Shown: positions 1 through 10,509 of the stretch, piece after piece
Layout: the number at the start of each line of letters is the position of its first letter
How positions within the stretch are numbered: position 1 is the stretch's first letter
Origin: Dunaliella salina
Taxonomy: Eukaryota > Chlorophyta > Chlorophyceae > Chlamydomonadales > Dunaliellaceae
Direction of reading: 5' to 3'
DNA: 28,996 bases
NCBI GenBank assembly: GCA_002284615.2
Contig: MU069657.1
Span: 104,891-133,886, forward strand
Notes under the pieces: generated by a model
The model's input: the letters and a program-made list of their open reading frames with translations, nothing else
Told to the model about the DNA's origin: nothing
Databases searched by the model: none
Program-made: the position numbers and the translations under genes

Positions 1-11
1 GTGTGTGTGTG

Positions 12-81
<70 letters not shown>
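1..81. repeat. (TG)n microsatellite at the window edge
   Basis: About 80 bases of near-perfect TG dinucleotide with one TGCG interruption. Open frames across it encode only Cys-Val repeats and are not genes. Confidence 0.97.
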
Positions 82-83
<2 letters not shown>

Positions 84-779
84 CTGTTGCACTGCAGCTT
101 ACCCGCAATCAAGAAGAATCTGATGGCAGACTTGGCTCGTCCCTTGATGCGAACCCTTCCATTTGAGACGGGGACAGCTACTCCACCCGCCATCGCCACG
201 CAACCTTACTATCTGAAAGTGATCCCTTGTTTTGCGTTAGAAGCGTGTGTTTGAATGCAATGTCCTGCACCCCAGTCGGCGCGCTTGGCGAGCCACCATG
301 TTTTATCCAATCAGGTAAACCTCTCGACAGATGATATCCTAATCTGTCTCACTTTAACCACACTGCAACTTTCACGCATGCATTCGTTTGATTTATTTCA
401 TTTGATTGTATTGTGGCATGTCTTCCCTACCAGACCTAGTTCCTAAATTCAGCCACCCATCATCCATCTGAGCAGGTATCTCAGAATGGCATTTTTTCCT
501 GCTTGGTTTCAGCTGTAGGCACAGGGAGAGAAAATGGAGGAAGCTTACATCAAAATCCACAAGATGATGCATAAAATATTTCATGAAGAGCATAAACCGC
601 TGCAAATCAAAATGGGTAAAAATCATGAGCTTAGATCGACACTATCCTAGAAATTTGCTTAGGACACACTATGGACACCCGCTCCCCTTGGGCCCGGGAA
701 CACAAGCATCTGTTAAGGTAGCTGGGGGCCAATTAGTGGTCAAGGCATCGACAAGAATCTCCAAGACATGATGTGCACA
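82..779. other. No recognised gene
   Basis: Only short open frames occur here, with no recognisable domain and no convincing splice pattern on either strand. Confidence 0.5.
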
Positions 780-1290
780 AAAAAGATAAGAAAATGAACA
801 AGCTGCTTTTACCCACTGGACGGACCAGCACACAGCAGAGCAGAGCTGATGGCATCATTGCATTACCCCGAAAAGACTGGGACTCCACTTGTTGTCCAGG
901 ACACATGAGTCCAAGTGACAGAGATATCCACCACATTGAACTGAAATTCTGCTCAGGCACCAAACTTCGATAACCCCTCCTGGCAGCTCAAGAGCAACAC
1001 AAAAGTACCACAGAACCAAAGAAAGTAAAACTCTATGGAGGCACGCAGTGCAACAACACAGTCACTTTGCACATTATATTTGTTTGAGTTGCACCAAAGT
1101 GCTTTTAAACCACGCGGTAAACTAGGCTCATACAAAGAGCCCTGTAGCATGCAACTAAGCTCCACTGCCATGCCCTCAAGACCGGAACAAAAATAAACAA
1201 CACAGAGTGTACCATCCATTTCAACGATCCAGGCAGTAGAGAACCGGGGCAAGGCAGGCACTGTGCAGATTGCCGGCAACCCACCAGAAG
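780..1290 (+). mobile_element. Decayed LINE C-terminal nuclease-domain fragment
   Basis: The plus frame from about 842 reads RADGIIALP, then DIHHIELKFCSGTK near 920-960. This matches the PD...(E)xK signature of a PD-(D/E)XK restriction-like endonuclease, with PD changed to AD. A stop follows at 971, after which the frame continues as LLAAQEQHK and then YGGTQCNNTVTLH, segments shared with the minus-strand copy at 2118-3663. Several stops make it a pseudogene fragment. In non-LTR retrotransposons of the RLE type this domain cuts the target site. It lies opposite in orientation to the next large LINE block, so it is a separate insertion. Confidence 0.75.
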
Positions 1291-1324
1291 CCAATCCTTT
1301 GTATGCTCTTAGCCTGCATTAGCT

Positions 1325-1425
1325 GATAGGACTCACTGCAATTTTTCAGTGCTGGCTTTGGCCAAAAGTTTTGGGTCCCTCCTTGCTGAAGCGCGCTGCT
1401 GCTATCCAGCGTACACTTTCACTTA
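1325..1425 (+). repeat. Divergent retroelement 3' hairpin-tail repeat
   Basis: GGACTCACTG, GGGTCCCTCCTTG and a CCAGCGTA-like half-hairpin occur in the same order as in the better copies at 22725-22940. The copy is degraded. Confidence 0.45.
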
Positions 1426-1745
1426 CTACAGGGAGCTTGCACACAAAAAAATATAGAGGCATGCAGCACAACAACTGGGTCACATTACAAACTGCACTTC
1501 ATAGAGTCGCGGCACCATCTACTGCCAAAATACAACTGACACAATTTGTGAGCAAGCTTTATTTAAAGAGGGATGACCCTTCAAAGAAAAAGCCCTCAAT
1601 CTTGCAACCAAACTCTACTCCAGGACAGGATGTCATGCTTTCAAAGCCTTCAAGATAAATCAACATGAACAAGCACACCGATTTGCAATCCAAACAACAG
1701 AGAACTGGTTGTGGGTGCCACTGGACTAGCTGCTTATGGGTGGGC
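1425..1745 (+). mobile_element. Possible second LINE C-terminal fragment
   Basis: The reading frame contains KKYRGMQHNNWVTLQ followed by HRVAAPS. This parallels LYGGTQCNNTVTLH and GVA-type segments in the neighbouring LINE nuclease fragments. The later part would correspond to the element's extreme C-terminus. Homology is judged by eye and the catalytic motifs are absent. Confidence 0.4.
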
Positions 1746-1804
1746 AAGGCGCATTGGATGGCTGACAGCCTATTAAATGCCCATTACTTTGGATGTCCAG
1801 CTTA

Positions 1805-2065
1805 GATTAGCAAGAGGGACTCACACGTAGTGTCAGAGTGAATTGTTGGGTCTCTCCTTTCTGCAATCTAGCTGATGCCCAGTGTGGACTACCACTTTCA
1901 CTCAGTTGTGGGACTCCCCGTTGGTGTTAGAACCAACTAAAGAGTCCTTGTCTAATGCACGCTGAATGCTCTCCAGCACAAAGTAAAAGTAAAAGCTTAC
2001 GCTGGACACAGCCAGCTTGCATTAAGGCAAGCCCCAACAGTCAGCGCTGGCACTAACAGTGAGCC
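1805..2065. repeat. Two retroelement hairpin tails facing each other
   Basis: A plus-sense module (CTAATGCACGCTG... CCAGC) near 1949-1980 is followed at once by a minus-sense module near 1985-2035, which on the minus strand reads CCTTAATGCAAGCTGG... CCAGCGTAAGC and then a T-rich tract. The T-rich tails abut as an AAAGTAAAAGTAAAAG tract. A GGACTCAC / GGGTCTCTCC body similar to the 22.8-kb copies precedes the pair. Confidence 0.6.
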
Positions 2066-2117
2066 CCACCAACGGAAGCAAGCTATTTAGCAGTGGTGCT
2101 AATGTGGGTCCAGCGGG

Positions 2118-3663
2118 TTGTCAGCCATCCGTCCAGCTGCGCTCCTCCTTCTCCTGCAAGCAACCAAACCAGCAGCTCCCCATCCCAAAACCCCAACCCC
2201 CCTTGCTTGCATTGCTAAATTGGATCACATTTTTGGTATTGCAAATTTTTGTGAGGCTCTTTACAGCGTGATAGTGAAAATCTCGTGCAGTTTTGTGGGC
2301 TTTGAATTTGGTGAGGCCAAGTTTGCGCAAACTTGCATGCAGATGGGATCAATAGTGTAGGGATAGCAACTCCAATTAGGATGGTGTGTGATGTGACTTT
2401 GTTGTTGCGATGTCTGCCCCAGAGAGTTTTTGTGCGGAGTCTGTCCATGGTGTTTTTGTGTTGGTTTTGTGCAGTGAGGAGTCTTTGTTCCGGCTTGGTG
2501 TCAGAACAAAATTTGAGTTCAATGAGGTGGATATCTCTGCCTCTGGGATTCATACCTTGCAGGTGATGTGTGGAGTCTCTGCCTTCAACGGGCAAAACGA
2601 TAATGCCATCAGGGCGACTGATTTGTGTGTTTGGTAATTGTCTGGATGTAGAAAGCCAGTGCGGGATGTTTTGTTGGACGCTGTCAGGAATTTCTATCTC
2701 CAGGGAGTATTGCATTTATGCATTGCATGCATCCATAGTGATGATAAAATGTCCATAATTTCCTTTGCTAAGTGCTTCACCGCAGATGCTGAGTGCTTGA
2801 TGGTGGCGATTCATGTTCATTCTGTTTACCTGTGGGTGAGTGCATCTGAGTTGGGTATGGGAGGTGCTATCAGGTGCGCCAGAGAGGGCAAAGAGAAGGC
2901 CCAGGGTGGCCACTGAAGCATCTAGCAGGTTTGGCATAGAAAAGGGTGTCTGTTCGAAATTTGAGGACATTGGTCTGCCCTTTGAGAGTCACAAATTTCA
3001 TTTGCCATAAAGCATTACTAATTTTTTCAAATTTGCAGTGGGGTAAGTATTGGACATCCTGAGTAGGTCTTGCCAATTTTGGTAATTACAAGTTTGCTGT
3101 TCTCAATTTGTGTTTTCATGCACTGCTTTTTCAAGTTTGTCTTGGAGGTTTTAAAGGGGCAAGTGTTTTGAGTTAGAGCTGTTTGTTGTGACAGGTGCAG
3201 CAAGCCAAAAGAGGTTGAAGAAAGGAGTTTCTGCCTGGCGAAGTGAGGTGTCAGTTTCATCAGGCAATATAGCTGCTTGAAGTGCAAGAGCATCTGCGCC
3301 TTTATTGCCAAGGATGCCACTGTTTGATTTTATTTTGTAGAAGTGAACAGGGCCCTCTAAAGCACTCATGCAAGTTATAATCTCTTTGAGTAGTCGTGAA
3401 TGTGAGTGCGTGGCCATGTCCATGAGTTTGAGGACCTGGTTTCTTATCAATGCTAAAAAACTGTCTGTTGCAATTGAAGTGTGCTCTTGCTGTAAAGCTA
3501 CCAGAATGGCAGCAAGCTCTGCTCTTTTAATTGTGTAAGTGGGTCCGTAGCCCTTAGGATTTATTTTGCAGGTGATAGTTTCAGCGGAGTAGATGTCTTC
3601 TGTCATGGAAAAAGATGCTCCTGCCTGCTGCGTATTCCTGTTGTCGGAGTAAGACAATGCCAT
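2118..3663 (-). mobile_element. LINE fragment: RNase H, zinc knuckle, PD-(D/E)XK nuclease
   Basis: Reading down the minus strand, RNase H occupies 3663 to about 3250: an SD near the start, the glutamate in KRAELAAI, the aspartate in ATDSFLAL, and the aspartate in GNKGADALA, which are the four usual acidic positions. A zinc-knuckle remnant near 2890-2850 has CPL then a frameshift exactly where the second Cys should be, followed by H...C and an RHH segment. The nuclease lies at about 2640-2330: RPDGIIVLP, then IHLIELKFCSDTKPEQ, giving the PD and ExK catalytic signature. A frameshift near 2335 moves the last stretch (RKLGLTKFKAH... SLTKICNTK) into another frame, ending at 2121. The architecture matches the 3' part of a non-LTR retrotransposon with a C-terminal restriction-like endonuclease, as in Dualen/RandI-type elements of green algae. 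At least three frame breaks mean it is dead. Confidence 0.85.
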
Positions 3664-3739
3664 CTGTAAATGTTAGGTGTCACCAATTTGGGATCTTTGG
3701 TTGTATGTGACGCAGGCATGGCTGTAAAATTGGTCTAGT

Positions 3740-3962
3740 TGGAGGAGACTTCCATCAACTCTCATCAACAAGCTCAGGCACGGGCTACTGCCAGTAACCC
3801 TCCATGGATCCTGGCCAGATCCCCACTGACTTCTTTCCTCGTTCTCTCCGAGAGAAATGAGTCATGTTGAAGGGGATACACAGAGCCTTGGCTTTAGGTA
3901 TCCTCTTTTCCTTCATTGATATGGGGGGTGTTTTCACTGCCTGCATAGTTTTTTTTTAAGGT
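3740..3962 (+). mobile_element. LINE 3' end and tail, plus-sense
   Basis: The sequence ACGGGCTACTGCCAGTAACC, the short stretch to CCCCACTGACTTC, the GGTATCC block and TTTTCACTGCCTGCATAG followed by T9 match, in the same order, the 3' end of the minus-strand LINE at 12555-13105. This copy points the other way from the LINE blocks on either side, so it is an independent insertion. Confidence 0.75.
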
Positions 3963-3974
3963 CCAATGTTTTTT

Positions 3975-5485
3975 TGTTGGATGCAGACTTCAATAAGGTT
4001 GTGCGCGTCATGATGCAAGAGTTAAAAAATTTTCCTCCACGTGCTAGGTGCTTTCAAATGCAGGGGAGTGTTCTGTTCCTCTGCCATCTGTTGACTGGTC
4101 TTATCATTTCATTTTCCTTCGGGAATTTCATGTTTGAGACCCTCAAGCCATTTTGGGTTGTTAAGGAAGAGACTTTGCTTTCCTTTATTGTCCCGAATGG
4201 CAATCAGCTGCATGTGTCTCATATTTTTTTCAAGGAGGAGCGGGAGGAAGAAGGAAGGTCTGGGGTTGTTGGAATGTTGAACTCCCTGTGGGAAACTTGG
4301 CAAGGAAAGTGGCATGGTTTGGGCAGCAAGTGAACAAGCGCATGTATCCTTTCTTGGTCCATCCCATCTGGATGGGGAGGAGCACGAAGGCACCAGTTAA
4401 GGTAGTTGTGCTAGCAACCGAAGATAGGGACATGCATGTCAAGGTAGTAGGTGAATCCGTCATCATAGGCAGGGTGGCAAAAGGAGAACCCTGTGAATTT
4501 GATTCCAAACATATCAGGGTTGGCCCCAAAACCCTGTCTCGAGCAAAAGGGCTCCAGTATGCTTTGAAGTAGGTGTCAAAGTCAAGGGGGTTGGCAAGTT
4601 TTTGTTGCGTTACCAGTGCGTGAGGGCTCTAAGAGTGTGAATTGGTGTGCGCAAGCAGTTGGATTCCTTCATTTTCTGATTGCCTTTCCCAAGGTGTGAA
4701 GTGTACCTGTGTAGGAGGCCCATAAATTCTGTTGCTTCATCTGAACAGGGGGCTGAATGGAGGTGTGGAGACCAGCTTGTCTGGCCACACTGTATGCTTG
4801 AAGTAGGATTTACATGGTGGGGTGAGGGATGACAATTCCTGCGCATTTCCCTTTGGTGTCATAAATGCAGCTTGAGCGGCTGTTGCAAGAGGAATTTTTG
4901 GTTGTTCATCAATATTTTTGTTGGAGCCGGTACCATGAGACCCACACTTTGCAGCCGAATTTCACATTTATTTGTTTGTATGATGTCTGTCTGGGGGTTA
5001 GTAGGTTCGAGGTCAAGGTATGCCTTGTTGCACATGTGGTGGCCTTGGGTTGTGATCCAGTGGCTGGCGATGTGGAAAAGCGCTTTGAAATCTGGGTTTC
5101 CAAGAAGCATAGCAGCAGGTTCCCATATGGTATGCCAGGTAACTTAAATCATTTTGGTTTCTTCAGCTTTCTTGGTCCTTGCCATTCCTTGAGAGTTTGT
5201 AAGGTAAACATGTGAAGGGCAGCCCCAAGTGGACATCTGGTCTGCCTGGATGCACTTGGATGCACTGCAATGGGGTGAAGTAAACATTTCCAGTGATACG
5301 TGCACTCTCCAGCAGGAACGCTTAAGAGGGACCTCGTGATGACCGCATGGAGGTAAAAGTGGGCTGGTTTGTCTTTTGTCAAGAATGTGAGTTCTTGTGA
5401 CCCATACACAAAATCGCTGCTGCAGTGTGCAATGAAAGATATTTACGGCGTTCATTGTGTACTGAAGGCCAAGAAACCACTCCAC
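3975..5485 (-). mobile_element. LINE fragment with PHD-like finger and pre-knuckle region
   Basis: The minus strand from about 5350 carries a cysteine-poor PHD-like remnant (CTYHWKCLLHP near 5300-5270). A segment ending NKAYLDLEPTNPQTDI follows, then FGANPDMFGI-like and GWTKKGYMRL motifs at 4530-4300. The last recognisable part, MRHMQLIAIRDNKGKQ, lies near 4230-4150. The same segments occur in the same order at 15019-13560, with clear nucleotide similarity on the plus strand, for example CAGCTTGTCTGGCCACACTG in both. Several stops and frameshifts show decay. The 3' part is cut off where the plus-sense LINE tail at 3740-3962 begins. Confidence 0.8.
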
Positions 5486-6484
5486 CAGACTCCTTTCCTT
5501 ACACAGCCAATATCCTAGTGGCGGCCCTCAGCAATTGCAACATCATGTGTTCATGAAACAAAAAGAAAACGCAATTGGCCTGCCTGGGAATTGAAAATCT
5601 TGAGTGCAAATGCATGCATTATGTACGCAGCATGAGCAAATGTTCAAAATGAATAATAAAGCCCGCAGCAAAAGGAATTCATGCATAAATAGGTATAATC
5701 AATAAGCATTGGGTTACTATCAGCTACACAGAGGTCCCAGAAATCAGTCCTGTGGCGTTGCAGCCAAAGACGTATGTTACGAATAACAAAACAAACTTCC
5801 TGTGCACCTGCATCTCTTGCTTCTTTTTTTTTGCTGGTTCTGTGTTCATGTAGCAAAGGCTCTCACGGGTCATTGCTAGTCCTAAAGCAGAGTGAATCAA
5901 ACATACAAACATACAAAAACAATGGAGTCAGGTTAGATCAGTCATGGTTGCACAAGCAAAACTTCTTACACTTGATGTTTTTGTTTTTGCTGCTCCTTTT
6001 CCTGAGCCCTACCAGACTTTGCATGCATTCAATCAGCAATGAATTGCATAACAGTCATTCCCCAGCTATACGCTCCTACTCGCATAGGCGATGCCATCTC
6101 GCCCTTCATGCAGAGCTGTTGCAGCTACATGCGCAGCATTTATTGTCAGCTGTGGCATTCTTGCATGGTTGGACAACATACATGCCCTCATTGCTGGAGC
6201 ACTGCCTCCCGGATTTTTCACACAAAAAGCTCCTGGAAAGCGTTGCGCAGTCTTCGTCCTATGGCACTGAAGGCCCTGGGGCATCTGCCACCTGCTCTTG
6301 AGCCAGCCTGCAAGTCGACAAAGAAGTCCTTCCCTCTCAGTGAAATGCTCCTTTCAGTTGTTCCTGAGGCATAAACCCACAGGCCTAATTCTGGTTCCTA
6401 GGTCTGCAATTTATGGCACCATAGTTGGCCACCATTTAAGACGCCAGGTCAGAGATGTGGCTCTAGTTCAAGCCTCCATTTCAG
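5486..6484. other. No recognised gene; 3' flank of the RING-CH gene
   Basis: Open frames of up to 175 codons occur on the plus strand (5774-6301) and an overlapping one at 6039-6374, but no domain, repeat or splice-supported continuation was recognised. They may be chance frames. Confidence 0.45.
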
Positions 6485-6489
6485 TTACA
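6485..6489 (-). promoter_or_regulatory. Candidate TGTAA polyadenylation signal
   Basis: TGTAA on the minus strand is the first such motif found after the stop codon at 6741. TGTAA is the usual poly(A) signal of chlorophyte algae. The distance of about 250 bases would be the 3' UTR. Support is motif only. Confidence 0.35.
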
Positions 6490-6740
6490 ATCTACACGGA
6501 AGGCAGCACTTATGGCAAGCACAAGTGCCCCACTCTAGCAAATCCATCACTTGCCTTGCGCCAAACCGAAGGCTAGTTATGTCTAGTTTGTTTTCATTTT
6601 CCCCCATACTTGATACAAAAGATGCGGGCTATAGCCTTGCAAAATACAAGGTGCTACACCAAACATGCATTCACCATCCTGCAAGAGGTATGTGGACATC
6701 ATCACCACAGCAGAACCCATGCAAAAAAAAGTGTCCTTGC

Positions 6741-9675
6741 TCAAGACTTCTTTTTGGCGCAGATGCCCACCTGTCTACTGCTGCTTGTGCGCCGCTGGCC
6801 ACTTGCTGGGCTGCCGCAGCGCCCAGGGTCCTCGCAGTTGCTTGTCCTTGTGCTGCTGGTCCCACCACGGCGTGCAGCAGACACAGAAGCACAGTGGACT
6901 GCAGCATCGTAGGCACCGGAGCCTTGCAAGGTCAGCAGAGAGCCTGCAAGCACTGGAATCGGAATTCCGGGATCAGCCCTGGAAGTGAATGTTCCCCTGT
7001 GTTTGAAATAGATTGGGCGCTGGTGTAGCACTTCAGGAGTAAAATTGCCCCAAAAACAGATTCAACAACAATTGTTACTACAACAATGGTGGATCATACC
7101 CTCTTTCCTGCTCTCCGTTATGAACATGTGCACTGCACATGCCCAGCAACAGGTCTGCTGCATGGATATCTTGGATCTGCCCCCTGGGCTGTACAAATCT
7201 TAATTCAAATTTTGCTAATTCAGGCTACTTGGGCTGTTCAGGCCAACAGGCATACAAAGTTGTAGCGCGCGTTTGGGGGCTTTTCCAGGCTTGGAATTCC
7301 CATGTTCTTTAGACTTGGAAATGGGCTTCTCTCTGGGTTGATTAGGCGCTTGTTGGTAGGCATGGCATTCTAGGCACATCTGAGTTTTTAATTTCTTCCT
7401 TTAATTTCCTCGTGAGCGTGACTAGTTATTAGAAGGATGTAGCGCTTACCTTGCCCTGCTCATTTTTCTCTTGACCCTCAATTTCTTGCTTCACTTTATA
7501 ACTTTTTCCAACCGCCCTTTACTTCTTGTTTTTTCTTTACCAACTTATTTCAATCGCCTATATTTCTTTTACACTTCACCGCTTGGTTTTGCTTCTCTCT
7601 TCAAGGCAGCTAGGAGCTGGGAAGGAAGGAAGAAGAAAAGGAAAGATAAGCTTATACGGGCCAGAGGCCGCGTGCACGAAGGAAAGGTTTCCTACGAGCA
7701 AGCTAGCAGGGGTCTCACCAAAGGATTCCCAAAGCCCCCAAGCCTTGCACTAGACACAATTAGCCTGGGTGAGATTGTCCGCCATGCCCCTGAATACCTG
7801 GACCCTCCTTCCCCCACTCTCCACTGCTGTACACCCAGCACCCCAGACCTTCCCCCCCCCCCCCCCCCCTTAATTATTAAGAGCATACCTGGTGCTAATC
7901 ATGGTTGTCAATTTTTGGGTAGCATGGTAATTAGGCTTGGATGCGAGTGACTCAGCTTTTTGCTCAGTGAGGCCCAGATTTACAGGAGGTTTGATTGTGT
8001 TCTCATTGCAGCTAGTGCCGGGCGTACCTCTTAACATGACTTGCAGGTTCACTTTGTTGTTCCTGTTTGGATTTCTTGAGCTGCGGGATTTAAGACTGGT
8101 TATAGTGTGAGAACGTTGAGCTGCTGCAGTTTTTTGAAGTGATGAAGGGGTTGGGAAAACCTTTAAGGTCACCAAGGTGAATGACCCTGTCACCAGGATG
8201 GACCTTACAAGGATCGAGGTGGACTTGACAGCCTGGGATTGACGCACAAATATAGCACCAGGGAGCCATGCTTTGGTGCACAAGAGCCATTGCCATTGGG
8301 GGAAAACCATTAGGAATATCTCGTGATTCGTTGTCAGGGGTACCCTTATGCCCTGATCCAGGAGGAGCTGGAATCATTCATGGATCAGCCAGACTCCCCG
8401 CTTGCAAGACCTGGTGCTTTGACCGTATTTGCTATTCTTTCTCACCTCCAACAGACACCTCACCGGATGAGGGCTCGTCACACGTGAAGGTGATGTTCAG
8501 CTCAGAGTCAGTGGGGAGGGAGAAGGCCCTGCGGATGCTCTCGGTAAACTCCTCGTAGCCCTGTGTGTGAGAGTTGCATGCACACTGCATGCTGTTAGAA
8601 AAAAAAGAAGCGCACACGGTCCTGACAGGTGCTCATACATTTGCGCCTGTAAGCAGTCCGGCAAGCAATTCCGCCCATGAAGGTAGCAGCCATCCTTTGC
8701 AGGCACTCTTTTTTCTGGTCTGGCCTTGTGTGTTCTCCAAGCAGCATTCAGCACTACACCATCCTTTCCTCCTCCTTTTACCTCGGGGCCTGGCTTGACT
8801 TCAAATGAGTAGGTGGTTCCTCCAAAGTTGACATTCATGATGGCTGGGGCACTGGCGCCTGTATCTGGGGGTGTCAGGGCGACCTTCCAGTCTGGCAGCT
8901 CACAGTTGCAGAAATCACAGACCCTCTCTCGCCTACAGAGGCATGAGCGGCAAGGAAATCTTTGAGCTGAGTTTTCCTGCGGAGGCACAACTGCCAGGTG
9001 TCTTCCCTACAAGGAAATGCCTCAAAGAGCAAGAAGCCTGCTTCATGTGTTGGACTGAGTAGCCCGCAGCTTCTTTCCAGGACAAGTCCTTTTTAAGTGT
9101 CCAAGGACAAGGAGAATCCCGGAGAGCCTGCCGCACCTGGTCCCTGCGCTTTGCAACTGCCATCTAGCCAGGCACCTGCACCAGTGCAACAGATAGACTT
9201 TGGATGTTGAGTAGCAATACCCTTGAAAGATGAGCGTATGCAGCCGCAGGGAAACCATGCAAAGAGATCATCATAGCATGATGCTCACCTCTGATGGCAC
9301 ACGCGCCCCGCCTTTGCACAGTCACAGGGTGCAATGATGGGGCCCCTGTCATCTCCTTCAGCTTCGTCCAAGCAGATCCAGCAGTACTGCTGCGGACAAG
9401 GAGAAAGCAGGTCAGTCAGTGCCTATGATGCATAGCAGCCAACACGAAATTCCCCACTTGCGGCACACCCCAGCCCGGCAGCCAAGTGTTGTGCGATGTC
9501 CGAACCTGAGGTTTGAGCACACACAAACACACACCTCGGCGTTTGTAGAGCTGAGCGAATCCGATCCGGCCCGAGCAGTCAATCCAAACGGCTCACCGAC
9601 CCGCGGGAATCCTTTGCTACCCATGCTTTCCAAATCGCTGTTTACTGGCAGAGCAGCGCCTGCTTCAGGTATCAT
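6741..9675 (-). CDS. RING-CH (RINGv) zinc-finger protein with C-terminal PB1/ubiquitin-like segment
   Basis: Six exons join without a frame break: 9675-9535, 9389-9289, 9175-9137, 8932-8782, 8560-8464 and 6943-6741, giving about 243 residues. Every intron is GT-AG, and phases run 0, 2, 2, 0, 1. The ATG at 9675 has A at -3. Residues 50-102 hold Cys50, Cys53, Cys69, Cys71, His79, Cys82, Cys99 and Cys102, exactly the C4HC3 order and CxC-x7-H-x2-C spacing of RING-CH fingers, with CLARW after His79. Such fingers bind E2 enzymes, so an E3 ubiquitin ligase is inferred. Residues 125-202 (MNVNFGGTTYSFEVKPGP, YEEFTESIRRAFSLP, LNITFTCDEP, then AYDAAVHCASVSAARR) read like a PB1 or ubiquitin-like beta-grasp fold. 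A Ser/Arg-rich tail follows. No membrane segment is seen, unlike MARCH proteins. The last intron, about 1.5 kb, holds a LINE remnant. The last exon could instead splice onward at GTGGGA sites near 6870 or 6760, so the C-terminus is least certain. Confidence 0.85.
7615..7800 (-). repeat. Retroelement hairpin-tail repeat
   Basis: On the minus strand: TTCGTGCACGCGGCC, TCT, GGCCCGTATAAGC and a T/C-rich tail. The GGCC halves form the stem. The flanking part resembles 26395-26545 (the CTAGACACAATTAGCCTGGG region). It lies inside the last intron of the RING-CH gene. Confidence 0.6.
7852..7869. repeat. Homopolymer C tract
   Basis: Eighteen consecutive C residues on the plus strand, next to the 3' end of the intronic LINE remnant. 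The length may not be accurate in an assembly. Confidence 0.9.
7870..8400 (-). mobile_element. LINE C-terminal remnant inside the RING-CH gene intron
   Basis: Minus-strand frames read DRVIHLGDLKGFPNP (compare DIHLIELKFC), then NNKVNLQVMLRGTPGT, and finally LGLTEQKAESLASKPNYHA and TTMISTRYALNN. These parallel the extreme C-terminus of the LINE at 2118-3663 (LGLTKFKAH... SLTKICNTKNVIQFSN). A frameshift splits the copy near 8100-8200. The ExK motif is altered to DLK, so it is inactive. It lies in the same orientation as the host gene, between the exons ending at 8464 and starting at 6943. Confidence 0.75.
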
Positions 9676-10307
9676 CTTGTAATGATGGCTTTCTTGGCTT
9701 TCTGGCTGGGATTGAAGTTGAGACTGATAAGTGCCCTTTCAACCGTCAGCTGATTATTTAAACAAGGATGGACGCAATTCTTCGTGGTCAACAGGCAAGG
9801 CAGTGTAGGCAATGCTACACTACGATGGAGTAGTACCCACAATAAATACCGATCTCTTGCTGACACGGGGTTGAAATAAATAGAATAAATATTTAATTCA
9901 TGCATAAACGCATAGCAATTCAAAATGGCACATCACTTTTCTCAAGTAACGCCGAGTTCAAGTTGCGCATTCGCCCTTCCTCCTGATGTCCCCAAATTTT
10001 CAGTGACTCCATTACTTGTGCGGTTCTAAGGGTTTCTCGCCTTCTCAAGGGAGCGTACACAAGCAAGCCAGCTTGGCGAGAGCAGCAGGGGCTTAAAAAG
10101 ATGCATTAATAAAAATTTTCATTTCTTGCTTCAAGAGTATTCGCAACTTCCAGGAGCCAGACCAATTGGAAGGAGTCGTGTGTGTGATTGCTTGTTGGAC
10201 ACCCAGCGGTGGCCAATGTTCGTTCTGAAAAACTACTCATGGTGTTGAATGTGACTTCTGCCAAAACCTGTGTGAGGCTTGCAGAACTTTTGGCTTTAAC
10301 CCAGTAA
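9676..10307. other. Upstream region of the RING-CH gene, no gene seen
   Basis: This should hold the promoter and 5' UTR of the minus-strand gene starting at 9675. No TATA box or other core element can be assigned with confidence, and no coding sequence is recognised on either strand. Confidence 0.4.
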
Positions 10308-10509
10308 GATCACCGCTAAGTTGCACAATACGGGGATACGGATACAGATACGGGAACGGATACGGATACAGATACGGGTATGATCAAGCCACGGCCCGCC
10401 TGCCCTGGCACACATTACGGTACGGATACGGATACGGATACGGATACGGATGATACGGATCAGCGTTTTAAGGGGTCTGATACGCATATTGTGCAACTTA
10501 GGATCACCG
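10308..10509. mobile_element. hAT-like MITE with 15-bp inverted ends and 8-bp target duplication
   Basis: The element spans 10316-10501 (186 bp). It begins CTAAGTTGCACAATA and ends with the exact reverse complement TATTGTGCAACTTAG. Both sides are flanked by the identical octamer GATCACCG (10308-10315 and 10502-10509). The interior consists of two arrays of the hexamer GATACG (10335-10380 and 10420-10455), separated by a GC-richer spacer. No transposase is encoded. An 8-bp target duplication fits the hAT superfamily best; P-like and Merlin-like elements are alternatives. Confidence 0.9.

Noticed and set aside
3886..3962. Separate SINE family defined by TTTTCACTGCCTGCATAG
   Set aside because: The block at 12555-12780 links this sequence to the 3' UTR of a LINE, so it is better read as a LINE tail than an independent family.
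5774..6374. Overlapping 175- and 111-codon plus-strand frames
   Set aside because: They have no recognised family, and two overlapping frames of similar quality suggest chance. Kept only as an unannotated stretch.
10335..10455. Telomere-like repeat (GATACG)n
   Set aside because: It differs from algal telomere repeats (TTTAGGG or TTTTAGGG) and is enclosed by transposon ends and a target duplication.
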